Of a DNA stretch of 64,000 bases, positions 1 to 9,071 are shown one piece after another. Position 1 is the stretch's first letter; every line of letters begins with the position of its first letter. The stretch is taken from contig NZ_LMTZ01000084.1 in the NCBI RefSeq assembly GCF_001456025.1, forward strand, positions 62,001 to 126,000, in the 5' to 3' direction. The position numbers were made by a program, and so were the translations under genes. The DNA comes from Mastigocoleus testarum BC008. GTDB taxonomy: Bacteria > Cyanobacteriota > Cyanobacteriia > Cyanobacteriales > Nostocaceae. The notes beneath the pieces are model-generated. The model searched no databases, was not told the DNA's origin, and was given only the letters and a program-made list of their open reading frames with translations.

Positions 1-61
1 CGTACTTAGCTTCTATGTAAGCACCGGAAAAGTTAAGCTGTTTGACTTGGTTAGTTTTCAT
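1..61 (-). CDS. Possible partial CDS at the left edge
   Basis: An ATG at 61 on the minus strand opens a frame of 20 codons that stays open to the window edge (begins MKTNQVKQLNFSGAY). It lies about 40 nt downstream of the stop of the propeller gene and in the same direction, so it could be a second cistron. No clear ribosome binding site is visible. Too little is present to name a product. One possibility, unproven, is that it encodes the domains missing from the preceding protein. Confidence 0.25.
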   Translation of the reverse strand, partial: MKTNQVKQLNFSGAYIEAKY

Positions 62-101
62 CAGTTTTTGAGTTTAAGGGTTTTTGAGCTTAAATAACTC
101 A

Positions 102-1451
102 TTAACGGAACTGTAACTGAAGGGATTGTGTTTGACTAACTGAAATGTCCTTACGCGGAGCAAAGTCATTGTAATGAACGACGATAGATGGATTATCTGC
201 AGTGTAATACCCATCTACAGAGTAACCGATAGTGGCAAAATCTAAACGCCCATCACCATTGAAATCAGCAACAGCTATACGAGCTGCTGAATCCTCAGAG
301 ACCCGCCATTTTGCAAAGACGCCATTTTTAATATCTATAGCCTTGTAATAAAAGACTCCTTGCCAAGGCATCGGACCTCGTAAAGCAACGAGGAATTCAT
401 CATCTCCATCGTTATCAAAATCTGCACAAATCACGAAATGTCCCGGTCCTTCTCCTATCGGATTGGGGTCTGCGTAGACATCGAGTACAACTCTTTCCCA
501 CTGTGAACCGATGAGAGAATTTTTGCTCTCATTGTTATCTTCTGTTTTATAGTAAACAGCAACAGTATTGCCATGAAATGGCTCGACAGTAGGGATGTAA
601 GCGAAAGCATCATCTCCTATTTTACCTGCGTCAACATTACCACTACCTTTATAACCCGTTCGATTTACTTGGGTTAGTTCCCCTATGCCGAGGGTCTTGC
701 CATACCATACGCCATCTTCAGGACTGAAATAAACCCAAGTAATTCCTTCTTCAGAAGCAATTAGAGCAGAATCAAGATTGGAGCCAAATTTACTACCATA
801 TTTCTTAATCGATACGCCATGAACAACGTGAAAACTAATTACACGAGCATCGTCATCATTTGGATCTGGCTTAGTTTGATGCTCGTCATAGTAACTCTTG
901 TCATATATTTTAAGTCTTTCTTCCTTCCACTCTGTGGCTCCATACAAGTCATCTGGTTGAGTGAAAAGTAAAGTTGGTGTAATGGAGTGAACATTATTTG
1001 GTCTTCCCACAATTGGAAGTGCTAAAACTTGAAGTTTACTTTCCTGTGTAAAATGACCAACCTTCAAACGATGCATGGAGGTAGCTCTACCAATATAGTG
1101 GCGCTTCCAATAGGGCTCATCATTGCCTGGGTTTTCCAGCCAATCTATTTTGCCTCCATCGGGGTCACAGTTGACCATAGTTAAACCATATTGATAACAA
1201 ATGATCACATCATCTCGTCCATTACCGTTAACATCTGCATGATGCATCCCAACTGGACCAAGATACTTGGCAATTAGTGTCTTTTTCCAATCATTGTTTC
1301 GATACCAATTAACCTCACCTTGACCCATTCCATACCCAATGATGTCTGCTTTAGAACCACCATCAATATTGAGTGCTTCAATCCAGTAGCCGTCCAGGCG
1401 GCGATCTTCTACAAGCTGCCGTTTGAACTTAGGGATAAGAGGTTTGTACAT
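102..1451 (-). CDS. FG-GAP/VCBS-type beta-propeller protein resembling the N-terminal domain of aldos-2-ulose dehydratase
   Basis: 449 aa with repeated calcium-loop-like blade motifs: VNGNGRDDV (74-82), DFDNDGDDEF (344-353) and DFNGDGRLDF (396-405). From memory, several stretches match the N-terminal seven-bladed propeller of fungal aldos-2-ulose dehydratase (1,5-anhydro-D-fructose dehydratase): DGYWIEAL near 20, DIIGYGMG near 36, GGKIDWLENPG near 99, MHRLKVGHFT near 126 and EPFHGNTVAVY near 290. The fungal enzyme is about twice as long, with cupin and lectin-like domains after the propeller; here the protein stops after the propeller. No signal peptide is evident. Dehydratase activity on sugar osones is inferred by homology only; it could be a sugar-binding propeller without catalysis. 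It has no operon partner in the window except perhaps the partial gene at 1-61. Confidence 0.75.
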   Translation of the reverse strand: MYKPLIPKFKRQLVEDRRLDGYWIEALNIDGGSKADIIGYGMGQGEVNWYRNNDWKKTLIAKYLGPVGMHHADVNGNGRDDVIICYQYGLTMVNCDPDGGKIDWLENPGNDEPYWKRHYIGRATSMHRLKVGHFTQESKLQVLALPIVGRPNNVHSITPTLLFTQPDDLYGATEWKEERLKIYDKSYYDEHQTKPDPNDDDARVISFHVVHGVSIKKYGSKFGSNLDSALIASEEGITWVYFSPEDGVWYGKTLGIGELTQVNRTGYKGSGNVDAGKIGDDAFAYIPTVEPFHGNTVAVYYKTEDNNESKNSLIGSQWERVVLDVYADPNPIGEGPGHFVICADFDNDGDDEFLVALRGPMPWQGVFYYKAIDIKNGVFAKWRVSEDSAARIAVADFNGDGRLDFATIGYSVDGYYTADNPSIVVHYNDFAPRKDISVSQTQSLQLQFR

Positions 1452-2090
1452 AATCGTTTTACCGACTGACTAGTAAAATATCTTGCGTGTCAAGTTATAA
1501 TTTTCTGTGCAGATAAAATAGGATTGATTTTTACCTTTTATTTATCTACACTGTCAGAGAATTTCTATAGAGTAATCCCTGAGCTTCTAACTTGTTTGAA
1601 TTTACATATGCGACGTGTTCAGCATTCGCTGGTAAACTATTACACTTAAGTCATGAATGAGTAGTATTACTACAAAAGTGAAATAATATTTACCTATGAA
1701 ATACTTAGTAAATGTTTTTTAGCCTTTAAGAATCGTTCATTTGAGTCTTTGCAGATTAGTATCTGACGAAACATAGCTAGGTAATATCTTCACCGTGAAT
1801 AATTAGATAATACATCAGTGATTTCACGTAAGTGTAACTCTTGATCGAGTAAAACAAATATTTTTTTTAGATTTTGTTTTATTTTTATGAAAATTAGCAG
1901 GACTTAGATAAAAAATAAGCAGGAAAGAACCTCAAGATCATTGACAACAATGGATTAACTTCAAGCCCCTGTGTATCAGTGTGTTTATTCAGCAGCAGTA
2001 TATTTAGAGATGTGGAAATTGGAGTTGTAGCAAATTAGAAGGGCGAAAATGATTTAGACCCAGTAGGGTCTCAAGCCAAATATTAGAGTC
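1452..2090. other. Intergenic region, no gene seen
   Basis: 639 bases of AT-rich sequence between two minus-strand genes. No convincing ORF, tRNA or terminator hairpin. A short direct repeat (GTCTCAAGCCAAA) occurs twice next to the stop codon of the deacetylase gene, around 2069-2101. Confidence 0.5.
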
Positions 2091-3005
2091 TCAAGCCAAA
2101 CATTTCTCAATGGTCGCTACAACTGAATTTGCAAGTGCAGATAAATCGTACCCACCTTCCAAACCAAAGAGAATTTTGGAAGTAATTCCCAAACAATACT
2201 CTGTAAATAAACCGTAGTCCCTTGGTTGAAGATTAATTGTTGCTAGGGGGTCATCTGCATTTGCATCATAACCAGCACTGACAATCAGTAAATCTGGCGC
2301 AAATTTAGATAAAAACGGTATGACTTCTCTCTCAAAAGCTTGCTGATAAAGTTGAACATCGCTGTTAGGAGGAATGGGTAAGTTGAGGACATTGTTGTGG
2401 AAACCTCGTTCGGTAATTTTTCCTGTTCCTGGATAACAGGGATATTCATGTAAAGAACAATAAGCTATTTCCGAGTGAGACTCAACTAATGCTTGGGTTC
2501 CATTACCGTGATGTACGTCCCAGTCAAGGATTGCGACGCGGTTTACATTTGGTTGTTTTAATGCATAAAAAGCTGCGATCGCAGCATTAGAAAATAAACA
2601 AAATCCCATTCCCAGGTTACTTTCAGCATGGTGTCCTGGGGGACGCGCAAGCACAAAAGCCGGTTTACTTTTTTTCAGTACAGCATCTACCCCATCTAAC
2701 CAAGCACTCACCGCTAAAAGTGCAACATCATAACTACGAGGAGAAATTGCAGTATCCGTATCTAGGTAACCACCTCCACTTTGGGCGATCGCTGCAACTT
2801 TTTGAATGTAATTTGAACTGTGAATTGATTCTACCCAAGGTAGTACGGAACGCTCCGCTACTGAAGTTGGTAATTTCCATTCAATGCGATCGGCAAAGTC
2901 ACTGGCTGCGATCGCATCTTTAATAGCTGTCAAACGTTCTGGTTTTTCTGGGTGAAATCGCCCGGTTTTATGTTCTAAGAATTCGTCGGAGTATATGAGT
3001 AACAT
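2091..3005 (-). CDS. Histone deacetylase family protein (AcuC/AphA-like)
   Basis: 304 aa, a full-length single-domain arginase/deacetylase-fold protein. Visible hallmarks are the substrate-entry motif HPEKPERL (18-25), the catalytic His pair in RPPGHHAE (H125/H126), zinc ligands in ILDWDVHHGNGT (D163, H165) and in YDANADDP (D252), and the active-site Tyr in GLEGGYD (Y286). Bacterial members remove acetyl groups from acetylated polyamines or from proteins such as acetyl-CoA synthetase; which substrate applies here cannot be told. Predicted cytoplasmic, no signal peptide. It is transcribed alone, divergent from gyrA with an 826-bp gap. Confidence 0.9.
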   Translation of the reverse strand: MLLIYSDEFLEHKTGRFHPEKPERLTAIKDAIAASDFADRIEWKLPTSVAERSVLPWVESIHSSNYIQKVAAIAQSGGGYLDTDTAISPRSYDVALLAVSAWLDGVDAVLKKSKPAFVLARPPGHHAESNLGMGFCLFSNAAIAAFYALKQPNVNRVAILDWDVHHGNGTQALVESHSEIAYCSLHEYPCYPGTGKITERGFHNNVLNLPIPPNSDVQLYQQAFEREVIPFLSKFAPDLLIVSAGYDANADDPLATINLQPRDYGLFTEYCLGITSKILFGLEGGYDLSALANSVVATIEKCLA

Positions 3006-3831
3006 TAGGGGATTAGCAATCGACGACTGGAGACTGGTTCGGTATTTAGGACTGGGTATACTTGGGAATCAAGATTAGAGATTAGTAATCAGTAACATGT
3101 AACTGTTAAACCATAACTGGAAAGATAATATCCTAATTCCTTATCGCCAATTCCTAATCCCTAATCCCTAATCCCCAATAATACGTTTTATTATCGTTTA
3201 AATCAGCTATTATATTGAGTTATTTTATTATTTTTACCAAGTAATATCGCTTTATTTATCTGAAGTTTGGATAATCGATAATTATCGCCTTATTTTAGCA
3301 ATTGAAAAAAGTGGTTTTATTATTGCAATTACCGCTTCATAATAGTAATATCTTCTTTTGCTTATTTATTTATCCTTCCATAAGATTATTTTTTTTCTAA
3401 TTTAATTTTTTATTATTGCTAAATATAGGTATAACTTCAAATTTTCAAGCACCAAATTAGACCCTTTGTTGTACTCTGAAAACCCTTGTCAGCAAAGGCT
3501 TTAGGCAAACCTGTATTATTTTTTAAGTATCAACGTGTAACTACTGGTATTTTTTTTGCCAACTATTACTTATTTTGCCTGGTTTATTCAATGACATTTC
3601 ACTGCTAGACTTGTAGACCTGTTACCCTTGGAAAATGGAAAAAATTGATTGATTCTTTTTATTTTTTCTTTCGTATTTCTTGTTTTGTCTAGAGCCAGTT
3701 TTTCCGGCGAAAAAGACTAATATGTGCTAGAATTGTAGCAAATTATAGCAATTACTCGATATTTGCTGGGAATAATTTTGGTTTTTCCAGGGTAAACGCT
3801 AAAAATTGCGATTTTTGGAGTTTTTTAGGTT
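3006..3831. other. Divergent intergenic region upstream of gyrA
   Basis: 826 AT-rich bases between the divergent deacetylase and gyrA genes, so it should hold both promoters; I cannot point to convincing -35/-10 boxes. A short repeat tract built on CCTAATCC lies at about 3131-3178. No ORF of note and no RNA gene recognised. Confidence 0.5.
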
Positions 3832-6426
3832 ATGACGATTATCCCGACCGATCTGCGGAATGAAATGTCCCGGTCTTACTTAGAATATGCGATGAGTGTC
3901 ATCGTGGGTCGGGCGCTGCCAGATGCCAGGGATGGTCTTAAGCCCGTGCATCGTCGCATTCTCTACGCCATGCATGAACTGGGATTGACCTCAGACCGTC
4001 CTTTCAGAAAGTGTGCTCGTGTGGTCGGGGAAGTATTAGGTAAGTATCATCCCCATGGCGATACTGCGGTATACGACTCCCTAGTGCGGATGGCGCAAGA
4101 TTTTTCCATGAGAGTGCCTTTAATTCAAGGGCACGGTAACTTTGGCTCTGTAGATAACGATCCCCCAGCTGCAATGCGATATACCGAATGTCGTTTGCAT
4201 GCTTTGACTAGTGATGCTTTGCTTCGGGACATTGAGTCAGAAACAGTAGACTTCGCAGACAACTTTGACGGTTCTCAGCAAGAGCCAACCGTTTTACCAG
4301 CAAGGGTTCCCCAATTATTACTCAATGGTTCTTCTGGAATTGCTGTTGGGATGGCGACCAATATTCCCCCCCATAACCTGGGTGAATTAATTGATGGAAC
4401 GATTGCGCTGATTCATAATCCAGAAATTACAGATACGGAATTGATGAAGTATATTCCCGGACCAGACTTCCCGACAGGGAGTCAGATTCTGGGTACTTCG
4501 GCAATTAAAGAAGCTTACACCACCGGTCGTGGTTCGATTACCATGCGTGGGGTGGCAACAATTGAAACAATTGAACAACGGGGACGTCCAGACCGAGAAG
4601 CAATAATTGTTACAGAGCTTCCATATCAGACCAATAAAGCAGGATTAATCGAAAAAATTGCTGAATTGGTCAACGATAAAAGGATTGAAGGTATTGCTGA
4701 TATCCGAGATGAAAGCGATCGTGATGGAATGCGAATAGTCATCGAACTGAAGCGTGATGCCTATCCCCGCGTTATTTTAAATAATCTCTACAAACAAACA
4801 CCACTGCAAGCTAATTTTGGCGCAAATATGCTGGCTTTGGTGGATGGTGAGCCTCAGTTACTCACGATCAAAAAGTTCTTGCAAGTATTCTTAGATTTCC
4901 GCATTGAAGCAATTACTAGAAGGACAAATTATGAATTGCGGAAAGCTCAAGAAAGAGACCATATCTTGCAGGGTTATTTGATTGCTTTATCCCAATTAGA
5001 TGCAATTATTAACTTAATTCGTCATGCACCTGATGCACCAACAGCAAAAGGCGAACTAATCGGTAACTATGGTTTGTCTACAGTGCAAGCCGATGCAATT
5101 TTGCAAATGCAATTACGCCGTTTAACCGCCTTAGAAGCTGATAAAATCCGTCACGAACATGAAGAATTACAAGCTTTAATTACCGACTTGCAAGATATTT
5201 TGGCAAGACGGGAAAGAATACTAGAAATTATTGAAACTGAAGTTAAACAGCTTAAAGATACTCATGCTAATCCCCGACGTACGGTAATTACCCATGCAGA
5301 AGGAGATTTGGCAGATCATGATTTAATTGCTAATGAAAAAGCTGTGATTTTGCTTACTCAGCAAGGTTACATTAAGAGAATGCCAGTTAACACTTTTGAG
5401 GCGCAAAGTCGTGCTACAAGAGGTAAAGCTGCAGCAAAAGTAAAAGAAAACGATAATGTCGAGCATTTCTTAACCTGTTGCGACCACGATAGCGTACTAT
5501 TCTTCAGCGAACGCGGTGTTGTCTACTGTCTGAGGGCATATCAAATTCCCGTATGTTCTCGTACCAGTCGGGGAACTCCGATCGTGCAAATGTTACCCAT
5601 ACCTAAGGAAGAAAAGATTACTTCAATCGTCCCGGTTAGCGAATTTACTAGTGATGAATATCTTGTGATGCTAACCAAGGGTGGGAATATTAAGAAAACA
5701 GAATTGGCTGCATTTAGTAACATTCGCGCCAATGGTTTAATTGCAATTTCCTTAGAAGAAGGCGATCAACTGCGGTGGGTGCGACGAGCAAAAGCTGAAG
5801 ATAGCGTAATTGTTGGTTCTAGCCAGGGAATGGCTATTCATTTCCGATGCAGCAACGAACAGCTACGTCCTTTAGGTCGAGCGACCCGTGGTGTTAAAGC
5901 AATGAAATTGCGTAAAGGGGATGAATTAGTAGGAATGGATATTCTTCCTGCAGCAATTCTTGCCAATATTAATACCGATAATGAAGCTGCAGTAGAAGAA
6001 AGTGAAGTAGAAGAGGTCGAAAATGCAGATTCTTTAGAAGAACTAAATGGGAATGGTTCTACTGGTCTTTGGGTAATGGTAATTACTATGGGAGGTTACG
6101 GTAAACGGGTACCTGTTTCCCAATTCCGCTTACAAAACCGTGCTGGACAAGGTTTAATGGCAACTAAGTTTAAAAACCGTAAAGTTCAAGATCGGTTAGC
6201 AGCTTTACATATTGTTGGTGACGATGATGAAATCATGATGGTTACTAGTCGAGGAATTATTATTCGCCAAGCTGTGAATGCAATTTCCATTCAGTCGCGT
6301 TCTGCTACTGGAGTTCGAGTACAACGTTTGGATGTAGAAGATGCAATCATGGGTGTAGCAATAGTTCCTCCGGATACCGGTGATGCTGCCGATAATGATG
6401 AAGATACAGAAGAAACAGAAGAATAG
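3832..6426 (+). CDS. gyrA: DNA gyrase subunit A
   Basis: 864 aa type IIA topoisomerase subunit that cleaves and rejoins DNA with GyrB to introduce negative supercoils. The N-terminal [18 protein letters not shown] and the breakage-reunion motif AAMRYTE with catalytic Tyr117 are clear, followed by coiled-coil, tower and a C-terminal beta-pinwheel. The blade-1 position that carries the GyrA box QRRGGKG in E. coli reads QSRATRG (525-531) here; a closer match, QNRAGQG, lies in a late blade (768-774). An acidic tail (EDTEETEE) ends the protein. The sequence closely follows Synechocystis slr0417 as I recall it. lnt starts 24 nt downstream, suggesting co-transcription. Confidence 0.97.
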   Translation: MTIIPTDLRNEMSRSYLEYAMSVIVGRALPDARDGLKPVHRRILYAMHELGLTSDRPFRKCARVVGEVLGKYHPHGDTAVYDSLVRMAQDFSMRVPLIQGHGNFGSVDNDPPAAMRYTECRLHALTSDALLRDIESETVDFADNFDGSQQEPTVLPARVPQLLLNGSSGIAVGMATNIPPHNLGELIDGTIALIHNPEITDTELMKYIPGPDFPTGSQILGTSAIKEAYTTGRGSITMRGVATIETIEQRGRPDREAIIVTELPYQTNKAGLIEKIAELVNDKRIEGIADIRDESDRDGMRIVIELKRDAYPRVILNNLYKQTPLQANFGANMLALVDGEPQLLTIKKFLQVFLDFRIEAITRRTNYELRKAQERDHILQGYLIALSQLDAIINLIRHAPDAPTAKGELIGNYGLSTVQADAILQMQLRRLTALEADKIRHEHEELQALITDLQDILARRERILEIIETEVKQLKDTHANPRRTVITHAEGDLADHDLIANEKAVILLTQQGYIKRMPVNTFEAQSRATRGKAAAKVKENDNVEHFLTCCDHDSVLFFSERGVVYCLRAYQIPVCSRTSRGTPIVQMLPIPKEEKITSIVPVSEFTSDEYLVMLTKGGNIKKTELAAFSNIRANGLIAISLEEGDQLRWVRRAKAEDSVIVGSSQGMAIHFRCSNEQLRPLGRATRGVKAMKLRKGDELVGMDILPAAILANINTDNEAAVEESEVEEVENADSLEELNGNGSTGLWVMVITMGGYGKRVPVSQFRLQNRAGQGLMATKFKNRKVQDRLAALHIVGDDDEIMMVTSRGIIIRQAVNAISIQSRSATGVRVQRLDVEDAIMGVAIVPPDTGDAADNDEDTEETEE

Positions 6427-6450
6427 TTATAAGCAATGGAGTTGTGAGTA

Positions 6451-8211
6451 ATGAGTTTAAAGATGGGTTTAAATACACACAGCAAACTCAAAACTCATAA
6501 CTTCAAGTTTCTAACAGCTTTAGTTAGTGGAATTTTAATGGGGTTAACTGTTGCTCCCTTTGGGGCTTGGTTTTTAGCATGGTTAGCCCTATCTCCTTTA
6601 TGGGTTTTTGTAGTTAGTAACGAAAAGTCAAGAGATAATGAAAAGTCTGGCGAACAATCAAAAGTAAAAAAGGGGATAAAATCTTTATTTTTAACTGCTT
6701 TAGGATGGGGAATTGGATATTATGGTATGTCCCTTTCCTGGATTACTGGGATTCATCCCATGACATGGATGGGGGTTCCTTGGTTAGCAAGTTTAGCGAT
6801 CGCGCTTTTTTGTTGGTCGTTTATTACTTTGTGGGGAACTGCACTTGCAATAACGTGGGTATTAATCTGTAATTGGATTTTTCATTCAAAATTGATTTCA
6901 AGCTTCAATTCCAATTTGAATTCAAGTCTAAATTCAAGTCTAAATTCACGTTTTCATTCAAATTTTAAATTTAAGTTTGGGTTTAAAGCTCAGAATTCCC
7001 CATGGTTTAGAGTTTTAGTCGGTACATCTGTATGGTGTCTCCTTGAAGCAATTTGGACTTCTGGTCCCCTATGGTGGAGTACTCTTGCTTATACCCAAAG
7101 CCCACAAAATTTGGTAATTCTTCATTTGGGACAAATTTCTGGTACTACTACTATCACCGCTACGATAGTTGCAGTTAATTGCTTGTTAGCAGAAGCTTGG
7201 ATCAAGTATGCACGAAGGGGGAATAAAATAACCAATAAGCCAGCTAATAAAACAGCAAGAAATTCTTCTGTTGTCAGAACTTCTCCAGCATCGATCTATT
7301 TAGGGTCTGCTGTATTAATACTGGTAGTTTCCCATCTAATCGGATTTGGTTTATATAATATTCCTCTACAAGAAACAGCAGAAACACAGTTAAAAGTTGG
7401 AATTATTCAAGGTAATGTTCCAAATACAATCAAATTAACTGAATATGGCAAACAAAGGGCGTTAAATAATTATACGAATGGCTATCTAAATTTAGTCGAG
7501 CAAAATGTTGATGCTGTGCTGACACCCGAAGGAGCCTTACCTTTTTTCAAAAGAAGAATCTTCCAAAGTTCTTTAGTTGCAGCTGTGAGAGAAAAAGGTG
7601 TATTAGCTTGGATTGGTGGTTTTGCAGAACAAAAACAGGGAGCTTACACCAATAGTTTATTTACATTTACCGGAGACGGCACAATTTTTAGTCGTCACGA
7701 CAAAATCAAATTAGTTCCATTGGGGGAATATGTTCCTTTTCGGAATATTATTGGTGGTTTAGTCAGACGCTTATCACCTTTAGACGAACATCAAGTTCCC
7801 GGTAAACCAGATCAAATATTTGAGACTCCATTTGGGAGAGCGATCGCAGTTATTTGTTATGGTTCAGCATTCCCTGAACTGTTTCGCTATCAAGCATCCC
7901 AAGGGGGAGAATTTATTTTGAGTCCTTCTAACGATGCTCACTTTAGTGAAGCAATGCCAGCTCAACACCACGCTCAAGATATCATGCGAGCGATAGAAAC
8001 CGACAGATGGGCGGTAAGAGCAACAAATACAGGTTACTCAGCATTTGTTAATCCCCACGGTAAAACAATTTGGATATCTGGACATAATACCTACGAGATC
8101 CATGCAGAAAATATTTATCGTCGGCGATCGCAAACTTTATATGTGCGTTGGGGTGATTGGTTGACTCCTGTTTTATTGGGTTTGAGTGTTTTGTTTTTGG
8201 TAATTGGGTAA
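6451..8211 (+). CDS. lnt: Apolipoprotein N-acyltransferase
   Basis: 586 aa membrane enzyme that adds the N-terminal acyl chain to lipoproteins. Hydrophobic segments fill the first ~250 residues and the last ~15; between them sits a nitrilase-like periplasmic domain with the triad E360 (in TPEGALPF), K418 (in HDKIKLVPLGEY) and C469 (in VICYGSAFPE). An unusual low-complexity Asn/Ser/Phe-rich stretch (about residues 149-180), encoded by in-frame 12-nt repeats, lies in the loop before the segment starting near 185. ATG at 6451 follows a GGAG; another in-frame ATG at 6466 is a possible start. Immediately downstream of gyrA. Confidence 0.93.
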   Translation: MSLKMGLNTHSKLKTHNFKFLTALVSGILMGLTVAPFGAWFLAWLALSPLWVFVVSNEKSRDNEKSGEQSKVKKGIKSLFLTALGWGIGYYGMSLSWITGIHPMTWMGVPWLASLAIALFCWSFITLWGTALAITWVLICNWIFHSKLISSFNSNLNSSLNSSLNSRFHSNFKFKFGFKAQNSPWFRVLVGTSVWCLLEAIWTSGPLWWSTLAYTQSPQNLVILHLGQISGTTTITATIVAVNCLLAEAWIKYARRGNKITNKPANKTARNSSVVRTSPASIYLGSAVLILVVSHLIGFGLYNIPLQETAETQLKVGIIQGNVPNTIKLTEYGKQRALNNYTNGYLNLVEQNVDAVLTPEGALPFFKRRIFQSSLVAAVREKGVLAWIGGFAEQKQGAYTNSLFTFTGDGTIFSRHDKIKLVPLGEYVPFRNIIGGLVRRLSPLDEHQVPGKPDQIFETPFGRAIAVICYGSAFPELFRYQASQGGEFILSPSNDAHFSEAMPAQHHAQDIMRAIETDRWAVRATNTGYSAFVNPHGKTIWISGHNTYEIHAENIYRRRSQTLYVRWGDWLTPVLLGLSVLFLVIG

Positions 8212-8265
8212 TTGGTAATGGGTAATTGGTAATGGGTAATTGGTAATGGGTAACTGTTAACTGGT
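8196..8265. repeat. STRR tract (GGTAATT/GGGTAAT units)
   Basis: Short tandem repeats of GGTAATTGGTAATGG type begin at the 3' end of lnt and continue past its stop codon, so the last few codons of lnt are written in repeat sequence. This is the short tandemly repeated repetitive (STRR) class common in heterocystous cyanobacteria. Confidence 0.8.
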
Positions 8266-8270
8266 CACTG

Positions 8271-8300
8271 TAGCCCGTAAGGGCGTGGCGTTAGCCATAA
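8271..8300. repeat. Dispersed palindromic repeat, copy 1 (CCCGTAAGGGCG core)
   Basis: About 30 nt beginning TAGCCCGTAAGGGCG and ending TTAGCCATAA. Near-identical copies occur at 31089-31118 (same orientation) and 10853-10882 (inverse), each next to AACTGATAACTG-type repeats, so it is a mobile or copy-prone small repeat. Confidence 0.75.
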
Positions 8301-8301
8301 A

Positions 8302-8443
8302 CTGATAACTGTTAACTGTTAACTGATAAAACACCAAGATTTAAGGCTTGTGGCCTTTCGCTGCCGAACGTTAGCAGACTCAACTCTAGCCTGATAACTG
8401 TTAACTGTTAACTGATAAAACACCAAGATTTAAGGCTTGTGGC
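8302..8443. repeat. 53-bp direct duplication of the 3' end of the DOPA-dioxygenase-family gene
   Basis: The 53 bases at 8391-8443 (end of the minus-strand gene at 8401-8754 plus its flank) are repeated exactly at 8302-8354. The copies are 89 bp apart, separated by 36 bp of unrelated sequence. The duplication includes AACTGTTAACTG repeat units, which may have mediated it. Confidence 0.85.
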
Positions 8444-8754
8444 TCTCCCATCCAATAAGCATAATCGGTATGGTCTTTTAGGTCGTTTCCTGTGAGGGGA
8501 TGAATTAGAACTATTAAACCTTGGCGATTTAAGGCTAACCAAGATAGTAAGTCTGCGTGTTGTTCGCGATCGAAAGCAAGTTGACAACTCCAGCAGGGAT
8601 GGGGTCCAACTGGTTTGCGATGCACGCGACCTACTCTTACTGAAAATAGTTTTCCTGCTTCTTCACATAATGCTGTTGCACGATCGCAGGTGGATTCATC
8701 AAAGTAAACGTGGGCGTGGTAACCTGTAATTAAACTAATATTTTGAAACTCCAT
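8401..8754 (-). CDS. DOPA 4,5-dioxygenase family protein
   Basis: 117 aa, the usual length of this small family. Conserved elements are YHAHVYFD (12-19), HRKPVGPHPCWSCQLAF (45-61) and LIHPLTGNDLKDHTDYAYWMG near the C-terminus; the histidines are the likely metal ligands. Characterised fungal members open the ring of L-DOPA extradiolly in betalain-type pigment formation; bacterial members have unclear substrates. The last residues (GVLSVNS) are encoded by the TTAACTGATAA repeat that also ends the gene, so the native C-terminus may have been altered by repeat invasion. Convergent with lnt. Confidence 0.85.
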   Translation of the reverse strand: MEFQNISLITGYHAHVYFDESTCDRATALCEEAGKLFSVRVGRVHRKPVGPHPCWSCQLAFDREQHADLLSWLALNRQGLIVLIHPLTGNDLKDHTDYAYWMGEPQALNLGVLSVNS

Positions 8755-9071
8755 AAAAATTGAAAATTTAATTAATGGTTTATGGTTTCAGTTTAAATCT
8801 GAATTAGTTATGCTGTTTGGGTTAAGAGTTTTACTTACAAAAAGTTTTTTGATTGACTTTATTTGGAGCGCTGCTACAATATTTTTGACGGGGGAAAGCG
8901 AGGTCGAAAACCGCGATGTCCCGTCAAATCGTCAGAACCTTGACAATTCAATACTTTCAGGGTTTAGTTACTTGATGTTTCATATTTCTGCAGTCGCTGA
9001 AATTAGGTTTTTAAATTTCCCCGTCAAAATCGGTCGTGGAAATGCCTTTATTATTGGGTTTCAGATGGCAG
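8755..9071 (+). promoter_or_regulatory. Leader of CRISPR array 1
   Basis: 317 bases between the dioxygenase-like gene and the first repeat, AT-rich, placed on the side opposite the degenerate terminal repeat, as expected for a leader. It contains CCCGTCAA twice, at 8920-8927 and 9020-9027 (exactly 100 bp apart), an inverted copy TTGACGGG at 8885-8892, and GCTGAAA at 8996-9002. The proximal CCCGTCAA ends 45 nt before the first repeat base. The same spacing is found in the leader of array 2. A 105-codon ORF crossing this region runs into the repeat and is not believed. Confidence 0.75.
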
